From Actinokineospora sp. NBRC 105648 (GTDB lineage Bacteria; Actinomycetota; Actinomycetes; Mycobacteriales; Pseudonocardiaceae): a DNA stretch of 64,000 bases. Within the stretch, counting starts at the first letter, position 1; every line of letters begins with the position of its first letter. The DNA is taken from NCBI RefSeq assembly GCF_030269645.1, contig NZ_BSTR01000017.1, forward strand, positions 1 to 64,000, read 5' to 3'. The notes below the pieces were generated by a model. The model was not told the DNA's origin. It worked only from the letters and a program-made list of their open reading frames with translations, and did no database searches. Made by a program: the position numbers and the translations under genes. This document shows positions 38,294-47,493 of this stretch, one piece after another.

Positions 38294-38781
38294 TGCTGGA
38301 ACCGGTTTCCGAGGCCGATCGCGCCGCCGTGGCCGTCCAGTTGGGACGCGAGCCGAGAGCCATCCGGGCGGTGGCGGCCCGGTGCCCCAGCGGGCACCCG
38401 GCGGTGATCCAGACCAGCCCCCGGCTGGAGGACGGGACACCGTTCCCGACGCTGTACTACTTGACCTGCTCGCGGCTGGCCGCGGCCATCTCGACCCTGG
38501 AGACCACCGGGGTGATGAAGTCGATGACCGATCGGTTGGCGGACGACCCGGAGCTGGCCGCGGCTTATCTGGCGGCGCATGAGGCTTACCTGGCTGAGCG
38601 GGACGCGCTGGACTCGTTGGGGACCCAGGTGACCGCTGGGGGGATGCCTGGGCGGGTGAAGTGCCTGCACGCCCTGGTGGCGCACTCGTTGGCGGTGGGG
38701 GCTGGGGTCAATCCGTTTGGGGATGAGGCTGTTTCGCTGCTGGCTGGGGCTTGGCCTACTGGGGAGTGCGCGGCTTCCTGA
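38293..38781 (+). CDS. DUF501 domain-containing protein
   Basis: The 162-residue protein has the DUF501 pattern: QLGREPRAIRAVAARCPSGH with a conserved Cys, FPTLYYLTCSRLAAAISTLE, and GGMPGRVKCLHALVAHSLA with a second Cys-His segment. The function is unknown, though the fixed link to enolase, an FtsB-type gene and ppx across actinobacteria suggests a conserved role. ATG 38293 overlaps the previous stop by one base. Confidence 0.9.
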   Translation: MLEPVSEADRAAVAVQLGREPRAIRAVAARCPSGHPAVIQTSPRLEDGTPFPTLYYLTCSRLAAAISTLETTGVMKSMTDRLADDPELAAAYLAAHEAYLAERDALDSLGTQVTAGGMPGRVKCLHALVAHSLAVGAGVNPFGDEAVSLLAGAWPTGECAAS

Positions 38782-38903
38782 GCGGCTGCTGGCTTGTGGT
38801 GCGGGTTGCCGTCGGGTGTTGCTGTCTTCGTTGCTCGGGTCGTGATCGTGGGCGTCGGTCTGGGGGGTTTTGCTGCCCTTCGTTGCCCGGGTTACAAGCG
38901 GGG

Positions 38904-39040
38904 CTCGATCTAGTGAACTCGCTTCGTGTGGGGCCCCTAGAGCACCGCGGTGGGGAAAAGCGTGGGGTGAAGGGCATCCCCACCACCGGTCAAGTTTAGC
39001 GGTGCTCTCCCCCCACACGAAGCGAGTCCACTAGATCGAG
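38904..39040. repeat. P-family palindromic element, copy 5
   Basis: Outer arms of 30 bases (CTCGATCTAGTGAACTCGCT outward half) pair with one mismatch. The inner stem pairs AGAGCACCGC with GCGGTGCTCT, and GTGGGG pairs with CCCCAC deeper inside. The right flank reads GATCGAGCATCCGTAGCGGG as in copies 1 and 4. It lies between the convergent DUF501 and AidB-type genes. Confidence 0.9.
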
Positions 39041-39054
39041 CATCCGTAGCGGGG

Positions 39055-39178
39055 CCGGCGGTACCAGCGGGGTCGGGATCCTGTCACGTTCCATCGGGGT
39101 GGGGATTCTGTTGTGTACCAGCGGGGGTCGGCCTTCGGCTGCGGTACCAGCGGGGTTGGCCTCTCCGCTGCGGTTTGG
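39055..39178 (-). repeat. G-family repeats next to P copy 5
   Basis: GCGGTACCAGCGGGG recurs at about 39058, 39113 (partly eroded) and 39141, on the strand opposite to the G units at 25362-25612. It directly follows the P element, as at the other locus. The gap 38782-39187 holds only these two repeats. Confidence 0.7.
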
Positions 39179-39187
39179 TGGGTTGGG

Positions 39188-40837
39188 CTAGGGCGTGTTG
39201 GGGGTTACCCGCTCTACCAAGGTCTTTGTGTGTACTCCTGGGGGGAGGGTGCCCAGGACTCGGCCGCTTCCATCTAGTCGGCTGGCCAGGAAGGCGTCCG
39301 CTACCTCGGGGATGTGTCGGATGAGCAGGCTTCCCTGTAGGCACAGGGTGATCAGCTCGGCCAGCCTTCTGGCGCGGGCGGGCTCCGCTGCTCTGATCTC
39401 TGCTTCCAGTGCCTTGACTGCTGTGTCCAGGCGGGGGTCGGTGCCTGCCGTGGTGGCGAGCTCCTGGCTTAGTGTGTCCACTGTGGATGGTTCTTTGGTG
39501 ATGGCGCGCAGGACATCCAGCGCCGTCACGTTTCCTGAGCCCTCCCAGATGGACATCAGGGGTGCCTCGCGGTAGAGCCTGGGCAGCCCTGACTCCTCGA
39601 CATAACCGTTGCCGCCGAGGCATTCCAGGGCTTCGGCGACGATCGTTGGTGCTCGCTTGCAGATGTAGAACTTCGCCGCCGGCAGGGCGATGCGGAGCAG
39701 TGGTCCGGCGCCGTTGTCCACTTTGGTGTTGTCCACTTCGGTGGCCAGGCGCATGGCCAGGATGGTTGCCGCCTCGGACTCCAGGGCCAGGTCGGCGAGG
39801 ACTGCCGCCATGGCGGGTTGGGTGCGCAGGAGGGTGCCGAAGGCGGTGCGGTGGTTGGCGTGGTGGGCCGCCTCCGACAGCGCTGCCCTGATGTTGGCCG
39901 TCGAGCCCAGGACGCAGTCGAGTCGGGTCATGGTGACCATCTCGATGATGGTGCGGACGCCCCGGCCCTCGTCGCCGATCGGCCAGGCGGTGGCTCCGGT
40001 GTACTCCAGCTCGGCGGAGGCGTTGGACTTGTTGCCGAGCTTGTCCTTGAGGCGCTGGATCCGCAGGGCGTTGCGGGTGCCGTCGGGCAGGACGCGGGGG
40101 AGCAGGAAGCAGGTGAGGCCGCCGGGGGCCTGGGCCAGGGTCAGGAAGAGGTCGTTCATCGGTGCCGAGGTGAACCACTTGTGGCCCACCAGCGAGTACG
40201 TGCCGTCGGCCCGCTTGGTCGCGGTGGTGGTGTTGGCCCGGACGTCCGAGCCGCCCTGCTTCTCGGTCATCGACATCCCGGCCAGCAGGCCCGCCTTGCC
40301 GGTGGGCTCGCGCAGGCCGGGGTCGTAGACGGGGGAGAGCAGGCCCGGCTCGAACCGGGCGGCGAGGTCCGGGGCGTGCCGCAGCGCGGGGACGGCCGCG
40401 TAGGTCATCGAGATGGGGCAGCCGTGGCCTGCCTCGGCCTGGGCCCACAGGGTGAACGCTGCGGCCCGGCGCAGGTGTGCGTGCGGGCCGCCTGCCCACG
40501 GTGCCGCGTGCAGACCGTGGGCCACCGCCCGGGACATCAGCCAGTGCCAGGACGGGTGGAACTCGACCTCGTCGACGCGGTTGCCGTAGCGGTCGTGGGT
40601 GTGCAGGACCGGTGGGTTCTCGTTCGCCAGCCTGCCGTGTTCGCGGGCAGTCTCCGAGCCCGCCTCCGCCGCCAGGGTGCCCAGGGAGTCGACCACCTGC
40701 TCGGATCCGAACGCCCGCACCGCGCTGACCAGGGCCGGGTCACATCCGAGGGGGTCGAAGCGATGCAGTGGAGGCGCCTGGTTGGCCACGTCGTGCGTAT
40801 GGTCGAGAGTGGGTACTGCGGGTGCGGTGGCGGTCAC
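39188..40837 (-). CDS. AidB-type acyl-CoA dehydrogenase
   Basis: The 549-residue flavoprotein follows E. coli AidB along its length: N-terminal NQAPPLHRFDPLGCDPAL, HPSWHWLMSRAV, GMSMTEKQGGSDVRANTT, RLKDKLGNKSNASAELEY, LECLGGNGYVEESGLPRLYRE and SIWEGSGNVTALDVLR. AidB is part of the adaptive response to alkylation in enterobacteria and binds FAD and DNA. Actinobacterial members are often annotated as acyl-CoA dehydrogenases and their true role is open. The gene stands alone. Confidence 0.9.
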   Translation of the reverse strand: MTATAPAVPTLDHTHDVANQAPPLHRFDPLGCDPALVSAVRAFGSEQVVDSLGTLAAEAGSETAREHGRLANENPPVLHTHDRYGNRVDEVEFHPSWHWLMSRAVAHGLHAAPWAGGPHAHLRRAAAFTLWAQAEAGHGCPISMTYAAVPALRHAPDLAARFEPGLLSPVYDPGLREPTGKAGLLAGMSMTEKQGGSDVRANTTTATKRADGTYSLVGHKWFTSAPMNDLFLTLAQAPGGLTCFLLPRVLPDGTRNALRIQRLKDKLGNKSNASAELEYTGATAWPIGDEGRGVRTIIEMVTMTRLDCVLGSTANIRAALSEAAHHANHRTAFGTLLRTQPAMAAVLADLALESEAATILAMRLATEVDNTKVDNGAGPLLRIALPAAKFYICKRAPTIVAEALECLGGNGYVEESGLPRLYREAPLMSIWEGSGNVTALDVLRAITKEPSTVDTLSQELATTAGTDPRLDTAVKALEAEIRAAEPARARRLAELITLCLQGSLLIRHIPEVADAFLASRLDGSGRVLGTLPPGVHTKTLVERVTPNTP

Positions 40838-41061
40838 TACCGGAGGGTAACTCGGACGCCGGGCAACCTGAGGGGTGCGGCGTTACGTCCCCGTCATGGT
40901 CAAGACGGCCACAACTTGTACCCCAGGGTTAACAACGGGCGGCCGAAAGGGCGGCAGGTGACGACTTCTGTCCCCTTTTCGCTGGTATCGGCCCGTTGTC
41001 GGTGACTCTGAGCTGGAGATGAGGCAGGGTAGATGACCGGACGCGCGAGAAGAGGTCGGCG

Positions 41062-42381
41062 GTGGCCGGCGGCGACACGATGGCCGAGGGGCGGGGTTTC
41101 ACAGTGAGTGCGGGCACAACCTGGAGCAAGCGGGCCGGGAAGCACCGGCAGCCCAGACAGCGGTGGCAGCGACGGCGGGGGACGGCGGCGGCGGTGGGCG
41201 CGCTGCTGCTCGTACCGGTCGTCGCGGCCGGGGAGCCGGTGGACTGGGCACACCCCGACGACGGGATCGCCCTGGCCGGGCACGCGGGCGGCGGCCTGGT
41301 CGGGCTCAAGGACTCCAGCGAGGTCTCGGCCGACGGGTCCCTGCCGGAGAACAACCAGCTCGGCGCGCAGGTGCTGGCGCTCGCGGGTGACCCCGCGCAG
41401 CTGGCCTTCACCGGTGGCCCGGCGGTGATCGTCCCGGGCGGGCCCAACGGCATCCCCGGCACCATGCTGCAGGCGTACATGAAGGCCGCCGCGGCGCTGG
41501 CCGCCTCGACGCCGAACTGCCACCTCGACTGGCCGCTGCTGGCCAGCATCGGGCGGATCGAGTCCAACCACGCCCGCGGCGGCCAGGTGGACGCCAACGG
41601 CAACACCGCTCGCCCGATCCTGGGCCCGGTGCTCAACGGCGGTGGCTTCGCCGCGATCGGCGACACCGACGGCGGCGCCTACGACGGCGACGCCCGCTGG
41701 GACCGCGCGGTCGGCCCGATGCAGTTCATCCCGTCGACCTGGCGGGGCTACGCCTCCGACGGCAACGGCGACGGCCAGACCAACCCGAACAACGTCTACG
41801 ACGCCACCGTCGGCGCGGGCAAGTACCTGTGCTCCGGTGGCCTCGACGTGGCCAACCCGCAGCAGCGGGCGACGTCGATCTTCCGCTACAACCACTCCGA
41901 CAGCTACGTGCGCACCGTGCTGATCTGGGCCGACGCCTACGCCAAGGGCGTCACCCCGGTCGCCACCACGCCGGTCAGCCAGATCGAGCAGGTCGCGATG
42001 CCCGCGCCGCTGCAGCCGGTCGCGCCGGTCGTGCCCGTGGTGCCGGGGGTCACGCCGACCCAGGCGCCGAGCGTGCCGCCCACGGGCGGCAGCACGCCGC
42101 CCGCTGACGGTTCGAGCACCCCGCCGACCACGCCGCCCACCGGGGGCACCACGACGCCGCCGGGCAGCAGCACGGAGCCGCCGAGCTCCACGACGCCGAG
42201 CACCACCGTGCCGCCGTCGACGACCACCCCGGCGCCCAGCTGCCCGGAGGTCCCGACGAGCACGCCCAGCCCGGCGCCGACCACCACGCCGGTGCCCGAG
42301 GACCCGTGCGCCGCGCCGACCACCCCGGCGGCGCAGCCGACGAGCACCGGTGCCGCCGGATCGGCGTTGCCGACCCCGTAG
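41062..42381 (+). CDS. Secreted lytic transglycosylase with Pro/Thr-rich tail
   Basis: The 439-residue protein has a basic N-terminus and one hydrophobic segment (about 44-56). An MltB-type catalytic domain follows (ASIGRIESNHARGG with Glu at about 166; AVGPMQFIPSTWRGY; AGKYLCSGGLD). The last 120 residues are almost only Pro, Thr, Ser, Gly and Ala, a wall-spanning or glycosylated tail. It is a paralogue of the protein at 33964. GTG 41062 gives the longest form; ATG 41080 or GTG 41104 are alternatives. It is divergent from the AidB-type gene. Confidence 0.87.
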   Translation: MAGGDTMAEGRGFTVSAGTTWSKRAGKHRQPRQRWQRRRGTAAAVGALLLVPVVAAGEPVDWAHPDDGIALAGHAGGGLVGLKDSSEVSADGSLPENNQLGAQVLALAGDPAQLAFTGGPAVIVPGGPNGIPGTMLQAYMKAAAALAASTPNCHLDWPLLASIGRIESNHARGGQVDANGNTARPILGPVLNGGGFAAIGDTDGGAYDGDARWDRAVGPMQFIPSTWRGYASDGNGDGQTNPNNVYDATVGAGKYLCSGGLDVANPQQRATSIFRYNHSDSYVRTVLIWADAYAKGVTPVATTPVSQIEQVAMPAPLQPVAPVVPVVPGVTPTQAPSVPPTGGSTPPADGSSTPPTTPPTGGTTTPPGSSTEPPSSTTPSTTVPPSTTTPAPSCPEVPTSTPSPAPTTTPVPEDPCAAPTTPAAQPTSTGAAGSALPTP

Positions 42382-42420
42382 AAATGCGCGGCCATAAGGT
42401 CGGGCCATAACATTACCGCT

Positions 42421-42457
42421 AATGTCGCCCCCGCTCATCGCGAGCGGGGGCGACATT
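42421..42457 (+). terminator. Intrinsic terminator after the lytic transglycosylase gene
   Basis: A perfect 16-bp stem (AATGTCGCCCCCGCTC with GAGCGGGGGCGACATT) and a 5-base loop are followed by GCTTCGTT. It begins 39 bases after the stop codon. Two copies of ACAGAATTGG follow at about 42467-42496. Confidence 0.85.
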
Positions 42458-42629
42458 GCTTCGTTCACAGAATTGGTCCGTTAACAGAATTGGCGCGGGC
42501 CACCCGAAGCCTCTCGCGGGCCGCCCGCGCGCATTTCGGACAGGCTTCGATCCTTAGCAAAACTACGTATCTCGGCCGGCGAAAACGGCGGTCACACCCG
42601 CCCGCGCGGCGTCGCCTAGGCTGGCCGCC

Positions 42630-43601
42630 ATGACCAGGGTCGCCGCCATCGACTGCGGCACGAACTCGATCCGGCTGCTCGTCGCCGATGTCACGGTGCG
42701 TCATGACGGCTCGTTCTCGCTGCGCGACCTGCACCGCGAGATGCGCGTGGTGCGCCTCGGCCAGGGGGTGGACGCCACCGGTGTGCTGGCCCCCGAGGCG
42801 CTGGAGCGCACCAGGGCCGCGCTGGTCGACTACACCGCCGTGCTGCGCCGCAAGGGCGTCGAGCACGTGCGCATGGTCGCCACCTCGGCCACCCGCGACG
42901 CCGCGAACCAGGCCGAGTTCTTCGACCTGACCAGGGCGGTCCTGGGGGTGTCCGCCGAGGTCATCAGCGGTGACGAGGAGGCCAGGCTCTCCTTCGTCGG
43001 CGCGGTCGGCGACCTGCCGCCCGAGGACGGGCCGTTCCTGGTCGTCGACGTCGGCGGCGGCTCGACCGAGCTGGTGCTGGGGACCTGGGACGGGGTGAAG
43101 GCCCAGGTGGAGGCCGCGCGCTCGGTCGACATCGGCTGCGTGCGGATCACCGAGCGGGCGCTGCGCTCGGACCCGCCGACGGCCGACGAGGTGGCCGAGG
43201 CGCGCGCGCTCGCCGCGGACGTGCTCGACGAGGCGTTCGCCGCCGTGCCGGTGTCGCGGGCCCGGACCTGGGTGGGCGTCGCGGGCACGGTGACCACGCT
43301 GTCCGCCATCTCGCTCGGCCTGGCCGAGTACGACCCGGAGCGGATCCACCTGAGCGCGATCCCGGTGCCCGAGATCGCGGCGATCACCGGCCGGTTGGTT
43401 ACCATGAGTCACGATGAGCGCGCCTCGATCGGGGCTATGCACCCCGGTCGAGTGGACGTCATCGGTGGCGGCTCGATCATCGTGGAGGCGCTGGCGCGCC
43501 ACATTTCCACCGAGACGAGCATCACACAGCTTCTCGTCACTGAGCACGACATTCTTGACGGGATCGCGCTGTCGGTCGCCGAAAGGGCTGACTTACAGTG
43601 A
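42630..43601 (+). CDS. Exopolyphosphatase / guanosine pentaphosphatase (Ppx/GppA)
   Basis: Ppx/GppA enzymes hydrolyse polyphosphate or pppGpp and so link phosphate storage with the stringent response. The 323-residue protein is the short two-domain form typical of actinobacteria. It has the actin-like phosphate loops AAIDCGTNSIRLLVADV and VVDVGGGSTELVLG, and VATSATRDAAN and GAMHPGRVDVIGGGSII between and after them. ATG 42630 is well supported by the family start. It corresponds to Rv1026 at the end of the eno cluster, though two genes now intervene. Confidence 0.93.
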   Translation: MTRVAAIDCGTNSIRLLVADVTVRHDGSFSLRDLHREMRVVRLGQGVDATGVLAPEALERTRAALVDYTAVLRRKGVEHVRMVATSATRDAANQAEFFDLTRAVLGVSAEVISGDEEARLSFVGAVGDLPPEDGPFLVVDVGGGSTELVLGTWDGVKAQVEAARSVDIGCVRITERALRSDPPTADEVAEARALAADVLDEAFAAVPVSRARTWVGVAGTVTTLSAISLGLAEYDPERIHLSAIPVPEIAAITGRLVTMSHDERASIGAMHPGRVDVIGGGSIIVEALARHISTETSITQLLVTEHDILDGIALSVAERADLQ

Positions 43602-43704
43602 GGAAAACGGGACGTCTCAACAATGACCTGGCACTGGTTGGACAGAATAGTTGTCCGATTAGCGGTCACTCATTGAACAGACCATCCCCCAAACGGATGA
43701 ACTA

Positions 43705-43720
43705 GAGTCGATTGTGACTC
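43705..43720. promoter_or_regulatory. Possible operator before the oligopeptide importer operon
   Basis: GAGTC and GACTC form an inverted repeat with a six-base spacer, about 140 bases upstream of the binding-protein gene in an otherwise gene-free, relatively AT-rich leader (43602-43862). A role in regulating the operon is only suggested by position. Confidence 0.3.
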
Positions 43721-43862
43721 GTTTGTGACGTGCTCGATCGCGCACCGTCTCGCCCCTCCGGTTAACTTCCACTCACTTTCGGAGCGGGCGGTTCCGCTTC
43801 GTGATCGACGGAGCCGATGGCGGACCAGCCCGAGCACGTCGAACGAGCCTGGGAGGAGACCC

Positions 43863-45524
43863 ATGCGCAAACCACGCTGGATAGCGGCAGCGGTGATGCC
43901 GCTTGCACTCGCGCTCACGATTGCGGGGTGCGGCGGTGGTAGCGAGAGCGGGACTGGCGGCACGACCGGCAGCGGCGACGCGGGCAAGACCGACGGCGCC
44001 CTGTCGGCCTTCACCACCGAGCCGGAGAACCCGCTCATTCCGGGCAACACGAACGAGGCGGGCGGCAGCAAGGTCGTCCGCGCGCTGTTCACCGGCCTGA
44101 CGCGCTACGACCCGGTCACCGGCGAGTCGAAGAACGCGATGGCCGAGAAGATCGACACCACCGACTCCAAGGTCTTCAAGATCAAGATCAAGTCGGGCTG
44201 GAAGTTCCACGACGGCACCGAGGTCAAGGCGAAGAACTTCGTCGACGCCTGGAACTTCACCGCGCTGAGCACCAACGGCCAGCAGAACGCCAGCTTCTTC
44301 GAGCAGGTCCAGGGCTACTCCGACGTGCACACCACGGACCCGGACGGCGCCAAGGGCCCGCAGAAGGCGCCGGACCCCACGGCCAAGGAGATGTCCGGTC
44401 TCAAGGTCGTCGACGACTACAACTTCGAGGTCACCCTCGCCGCCCCGTTCTCGGTGTTCCCGCTGAAGCTGGGCTACAACCCGTTCTTCCCGCTGCCGGA
44501 CTCGTTCTTCAGCGACCAGAAGGGCTTCGAGTCCAAGCCGATCGGCAACGGCCCGTTCAAGTTCGTCTCCCGCAAGCCGAACGCCGAGATCGTCCTGACC
44601 CGCAACGACGACTACAAGGGTGACGACGGCCCGAAGTTCAAGGGGCTCACCTACAAGGTCTACGAGTCCCTGGAGTCCGCCTACACCGCGGTCGTCTCGG
44701 GCGAGCTGGACTTCCTGGAGACCGTCCCGCCGTCGGGCATCGCCGGTGGCAAGTACAAGCAGGACCTCGAGGGCCGCAACGGCTCCACGCCGTACATGGG
44801 CAACCAGACCCTGAGCTTCCCGCTCTACGACCCGACCTACCAGAACGCCGACCTGCGCAAGGCCCTCTCGCTGGCGATCAACCGCCAGGAGATCGTCGAC
44901 AAGATCTTCGACGGCACGCGCATCCCGGCCGACGGCTGGGTCAACCCGGCGGTCCCCGGCTACGCCCCGGGCCAGTGCGGTGAGCTGTGCACCTACAACC
45001 CGACCAAGGCCAAGGAGTACCTGACCAAGTCGGGCTTCACCGGCGCGGTCAAGCTGACCACCAACGCCGACGGCGGCCACAAGGACTGGATGACCGCCAC
45101 CTGCAACAGCATCAAGAACGCGCTGGCCATCGAGTGCAGCTACGAGCCCATCCCGACCTTCGCCGAGACCCGCCAGCAGATCAACGCGCGGGCCATGAAG
45201 GGGCTCTTCCGTAGCGGCTGGATCGCGGACTACCCGTCGATCGAGAACTTCCTCAACCAGATCTACCGCACCAACGCCTCGTCGAACGACGCCACCTACA
45301 GCAGCACCAAGCTCGACGAGCTGCTGGCCAAGGCCGACTCGGCCCCGTCGGTCGCCGACGCCAACAAGCTCTACCAGGAGGCCGAGCGCGTCCTCGCCGA
45401 GGACATGCCCGTCATCCCGCTGTGGAACCAGACCTCGCAGTACGGCTGGTCGGACAAGCTCGACAACGTCCGGCTGTCCTCGCTGCGCGAGCTGGACCTC
45501 ACCTCCGTGACGGTCAAGAAGTAG
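43863..45524 (+). CDS. Oligopeptide ABC transporter substrate-binding lipoprotein
   Basis: The 553-residue product has a lipobox (LTIAGC, Cys23) and the extracellular peptide/nickel-binding fold (SBP family 5). FHDGTEVKAKNFVDAWNF, the LRKALSLAINRQEIVDKIF segment and the C-terminal EDMPVIPLWN are all typical. It captures oligopeptides and passes them to the permeases encoded downstream. ATG 43863 follows GGGAGGAGACCC, an excellent ribosome binding site. A large hairpin separates it from the permease gene, probably so that the binding protein is made in excess. Confidence 0.93.
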   Translation: MRKPRWIAAAVMPLALALTIAGCGGGSESGTGGTTGSGDAGKTDGALSAFTTEPENPLIPGNTNEAGGSKVVRALFTGLTRYDPVTGESKNAMAEKIDTTDSKVFKIKIKSGWKFHDGTEVKAKNFVDAWNFTALSTNGQQNASFFEQVQGYSDVHTTDPDGAKGPQKAPDPTAKEMSGLKVVDDYNFEVTLAAPFSVFPLKLGYNPFFPLPDSFFSDQKGFESKPIGNGPFKFVSRKPNAEIVLTRNDDYKGDDGPKFKGLTYKVYESLESAYTAVVSGELDFLETVPPSGIAGGKYKQDLEGRNGSTPYMGNQTLSFPLYDPTYQNADLRKALSLAINRQEIVDKIFDGTRIPADGWVNPAVPGYAPGQCGELCTYNPTKAKEYLTKSGFTGAVKLTTNADGGHKDWMTATCNSIKNALAIECSYEPIPTFAETRQQINARAMKGLFRSGWIADYPSIENFLNQIYRTNASSNDATYSSTKLDELLAKADSAPSVADANKLYQEAERVLAEDMPVIPLWNQTSQYGWSDKLDNVRLSSLRELDLTSVTVKK

Positions 45525-45537
45525 CAACGGAGTTTCC

Positions 45538-45582
45538 ACTCCGGGCCGGGGGTGCGGTGATCCCGCGCCCCCGGCCCGGAGT
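45538..45582 (+). terminator. Intercistronic hairpin after the binding-protein gene
   Basis: A perfect 15-bp stem (ACTCCGGGCCGGGGG with CCCCCGGCCCGGAGT) is extended inward by GCGG/CCGC. It begins 13 bases after the stop codon. Such hairpins attenuate transcription or protect the upstream mRNA. Confidence 0.75.
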
Positions 45583-45599
45583 CAGGTTGGGAGAGACTG

Positions 45600-46529
45600 A
45601 TGGGACGCTACGTCCTCCGACGACTACTACAGCTGATCCCGGTGTTCATCGGGACCACCTTCCTCATCTACTGGCTGGTGTGGAGCCTGCCGGGCGACCC
45701 GTTCTCCGGGAAGTGCGGCGACCGGCCCTGCCCAGACTCCTACATCGCCTTCATGACCGAGAAGTTCAACCTCGACGACCCGCTGATCGTGCAGTACGGC
45801 AAGTACATGGCCGACCTGCTGACCGGTGACTTCGGCGAGACCTTCCGCGGCACCTCGGTCGGCGAGCTGATCGGCGAGGCCTACCCGAACACCATCCGGC
45901 TCGCGCTGGTGGCCCTGGCCATCGAGGCCGTCATCGGGCTGGGCGCCGGGATCCTGACCGGCCTGCGCGGCCGCGGCTTCCTGGACAACGTGGTCCTGGT
46001 CTCGACGCTGTTCCTGATCTCGCTGCCGGTGTTCGTCACCGGTTTCGTGCTGCAGATCGTGCTCGGCTTCGAGCTCGGCTGGATCAAGACGACGGTAACC
46101 GCGTCGCCCGCGCCGTGGGGGCAGCTGATCGTGCCGGGCTTCGTGCTCGGCAGTCTGTCCATGGCGTACGTGACGCGGCTGACCAGGACGTCGATCGCGG
46201 AGAACAAGCGCGCCGACTTCGTGCGCACCGCCGTGGCCAAGGGCCTGCCCCAGCGCCGCGTCGTGGGTGTGCACCTGCTGCGCAACTCCGCCATCCCGGT
46301 GATCACCTTCCTCGGCACCGACCTCGGCGCCCTGATGGGCGGCGCGATCGTCACCGAGGGCATCTTCAACATCAAGGGCATCGGAAACCTGGTGTACCGG
46401 GGCATCCTCGGCAAGGACGGACTGATCGTCACCGGCGTGGTCACCCTGCTGGTGATGGTCTACCTGCTCTCGAACCTGCTGGTGGACCTGCTCTACGCCG
46501 TCCTCGACCCAAGGATCCGCTATGACTGA
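45600..46529 (+). CDS. Oligopeptide ABC transporter permease (DppB/OppB type)
   Basis: The 309-residue protein has six membrane segments. The N-terminal MGRYVLRRLLQLIPVFIGTT is characteristic of DppB/OppB, and the EAA loop near residue 210 (RTAVAKGLPQRRVVGVHLLR) docks on the ATPases. It forms the pore together with the next gene product. Its stop overlaps that gene by eight bases. Confidence 0.93.
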   Translation: MGRYVLRRLLQLIPVFIGTTFLIYWLVWSLPGDPFSGKCGDRPCPDSYIAFMTEKFNLDDPLIVQYGKYMADLLTGDFGETFRGTSVGELIGEAYPNTIRLALVALAIEAVIGLGAGILTGLRGRGFLDNVVLVSTLFLISLPVFVTGFVLQIVLGFELGWIKTTVTASPAPWGQLIVPGFVLGSLSMAYVTRLTRTSIAENKRADFVRTAVAKGLPQRRVVGVHLLRNSAIPVITFLGTDLGALMGGAIVTEGIFNIKGIGNLVYRGILGKDGLIVTGVVTLLVMVYLLSNLLVDLLYAVLDPRIRYD

Positions 46530-47487
46530 CCCGAGCACCGCGGCCACCGGCGCCGCGGTGACCACCACGGCGGCCGAGCACGTCACGGCCGCGGAGCACG
46601 TCGAGACCAAGGGGAGCAACAAGCCCCGCAGCCTCGCCTCCGACGCCTGGTACGACCTGCGCAGGCGCCCGCTGTTCGTCATCTCCGCCGCGCTGATCCT
46701 GCTGGTGGTGCTGATGGCGCTGGTGCCCACCCTGTTCACCTCGGCGGACCCGAACTACGGCGACCTCAACCGCAGCCGCCAGGGTCCGTCCGCGGACGCC
46801 TGGTTCGGCTACGACAACCAGGGCTACGACATCTTCTCCCGGACCATCTACGGTGCCCGGGCCTCGATCGTCGTCGGCGTGTCCGCCACCGTGCTGACGA
46901 TCCTCATCGGCGCCACCCTCGGCCTGCTCGCCGGTTTCTACGGCGGCTGGATCGACGGGCTGATGTCGCGGATCGCGGACGTGTTCTTCGGTCTGCCGTT
47001 CGTGCTCGGCGCGATCGTGATCCTGTCCAGCTTCCGCTCGCAGGGCGAGAGCTCGGCGACCGAGATCATGGTCCTGGTGGTGTTGTCGATCTCGCTGCTG
47101 TCCTGGCCGGTCTGCATGCGCATCATGCGGTCCGCGGCCATCACCGCCAAGCAGCAGGACTACGTGAAGGCCGCGCGCGCCCTGGGCGCGAGCTCCTCGC
47201 GGATCATCCTGCGGCACATGCTGCCCAACGCCATCGCTCCCGTGCTGGTCTACGCCACGATCGCGCTCGGCGCGTTCATCGGCGCCGAGGCGACGCTGTC
47301 GTTCCTCGGCCTTGGCCTGCGCGCGCCGGTGGTGTCCTGGGGTGTGATGATCGCGGACTCCCGCGACGTCATCCGCGTGGCGCCGCACAGCCTGCTGTTC
47401 CCGGCGGCCTTCCTGACCGCGACCGTGCTGGCCTTCGTGATGCTCGGCGACGCCGTGCGCGAAGCGCTGGACCCGAAGATGAGGTAA
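46522..47487 (+). CDS. Oligopeptide ABC transporter permease (DppC/OppC type)
   Basis: The 321-residue second permease has a longer cytoplasmic N-terminus (about 50 residues), a first membrane helix near 54-75, and the EAA loop ARALGASSSRIILRHMLPN. ATG 46522 lies inside the end of the preceding gene, so translation is coupled. Confidence 0.93.
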   Translation: MTDPSTAATGAAVTTTAAEHVTAAEHVETKGSNKPRSLASDAWYDLRRRPLFVISAALILLVVLMALVPTLFTSADPNYGDLNRSRQGPSADAWFGYDNQGYDIFSRTIYGARASIVVGVSATVLTILIGATLGLLAGFYGGWIDGLMSRIADVFFGLPFVLGAIVILSSFRSQGESSATEIMVLVVLSISLLSWPVCMRIMRSAAITAKQQDYVKAARALGASSSRIILRHMLPNAIAPVLVYATIALGAFIGAEATLSFLGLGLRAPVVSWGVMIADSRDVIRVAPHSLLFPAAFLTATVLAFVMLGDAVREALDPKMR

Positions 47488-47493
47488 GGACGC

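Noticed and set aside
43673-43708. A sigma-70-type promoter for the oligopeptide operon (TTGAAC followed by TAGAGT)
   Set aside because: The spacing of about 24 bases is too long to accept without a mapped transcript start.
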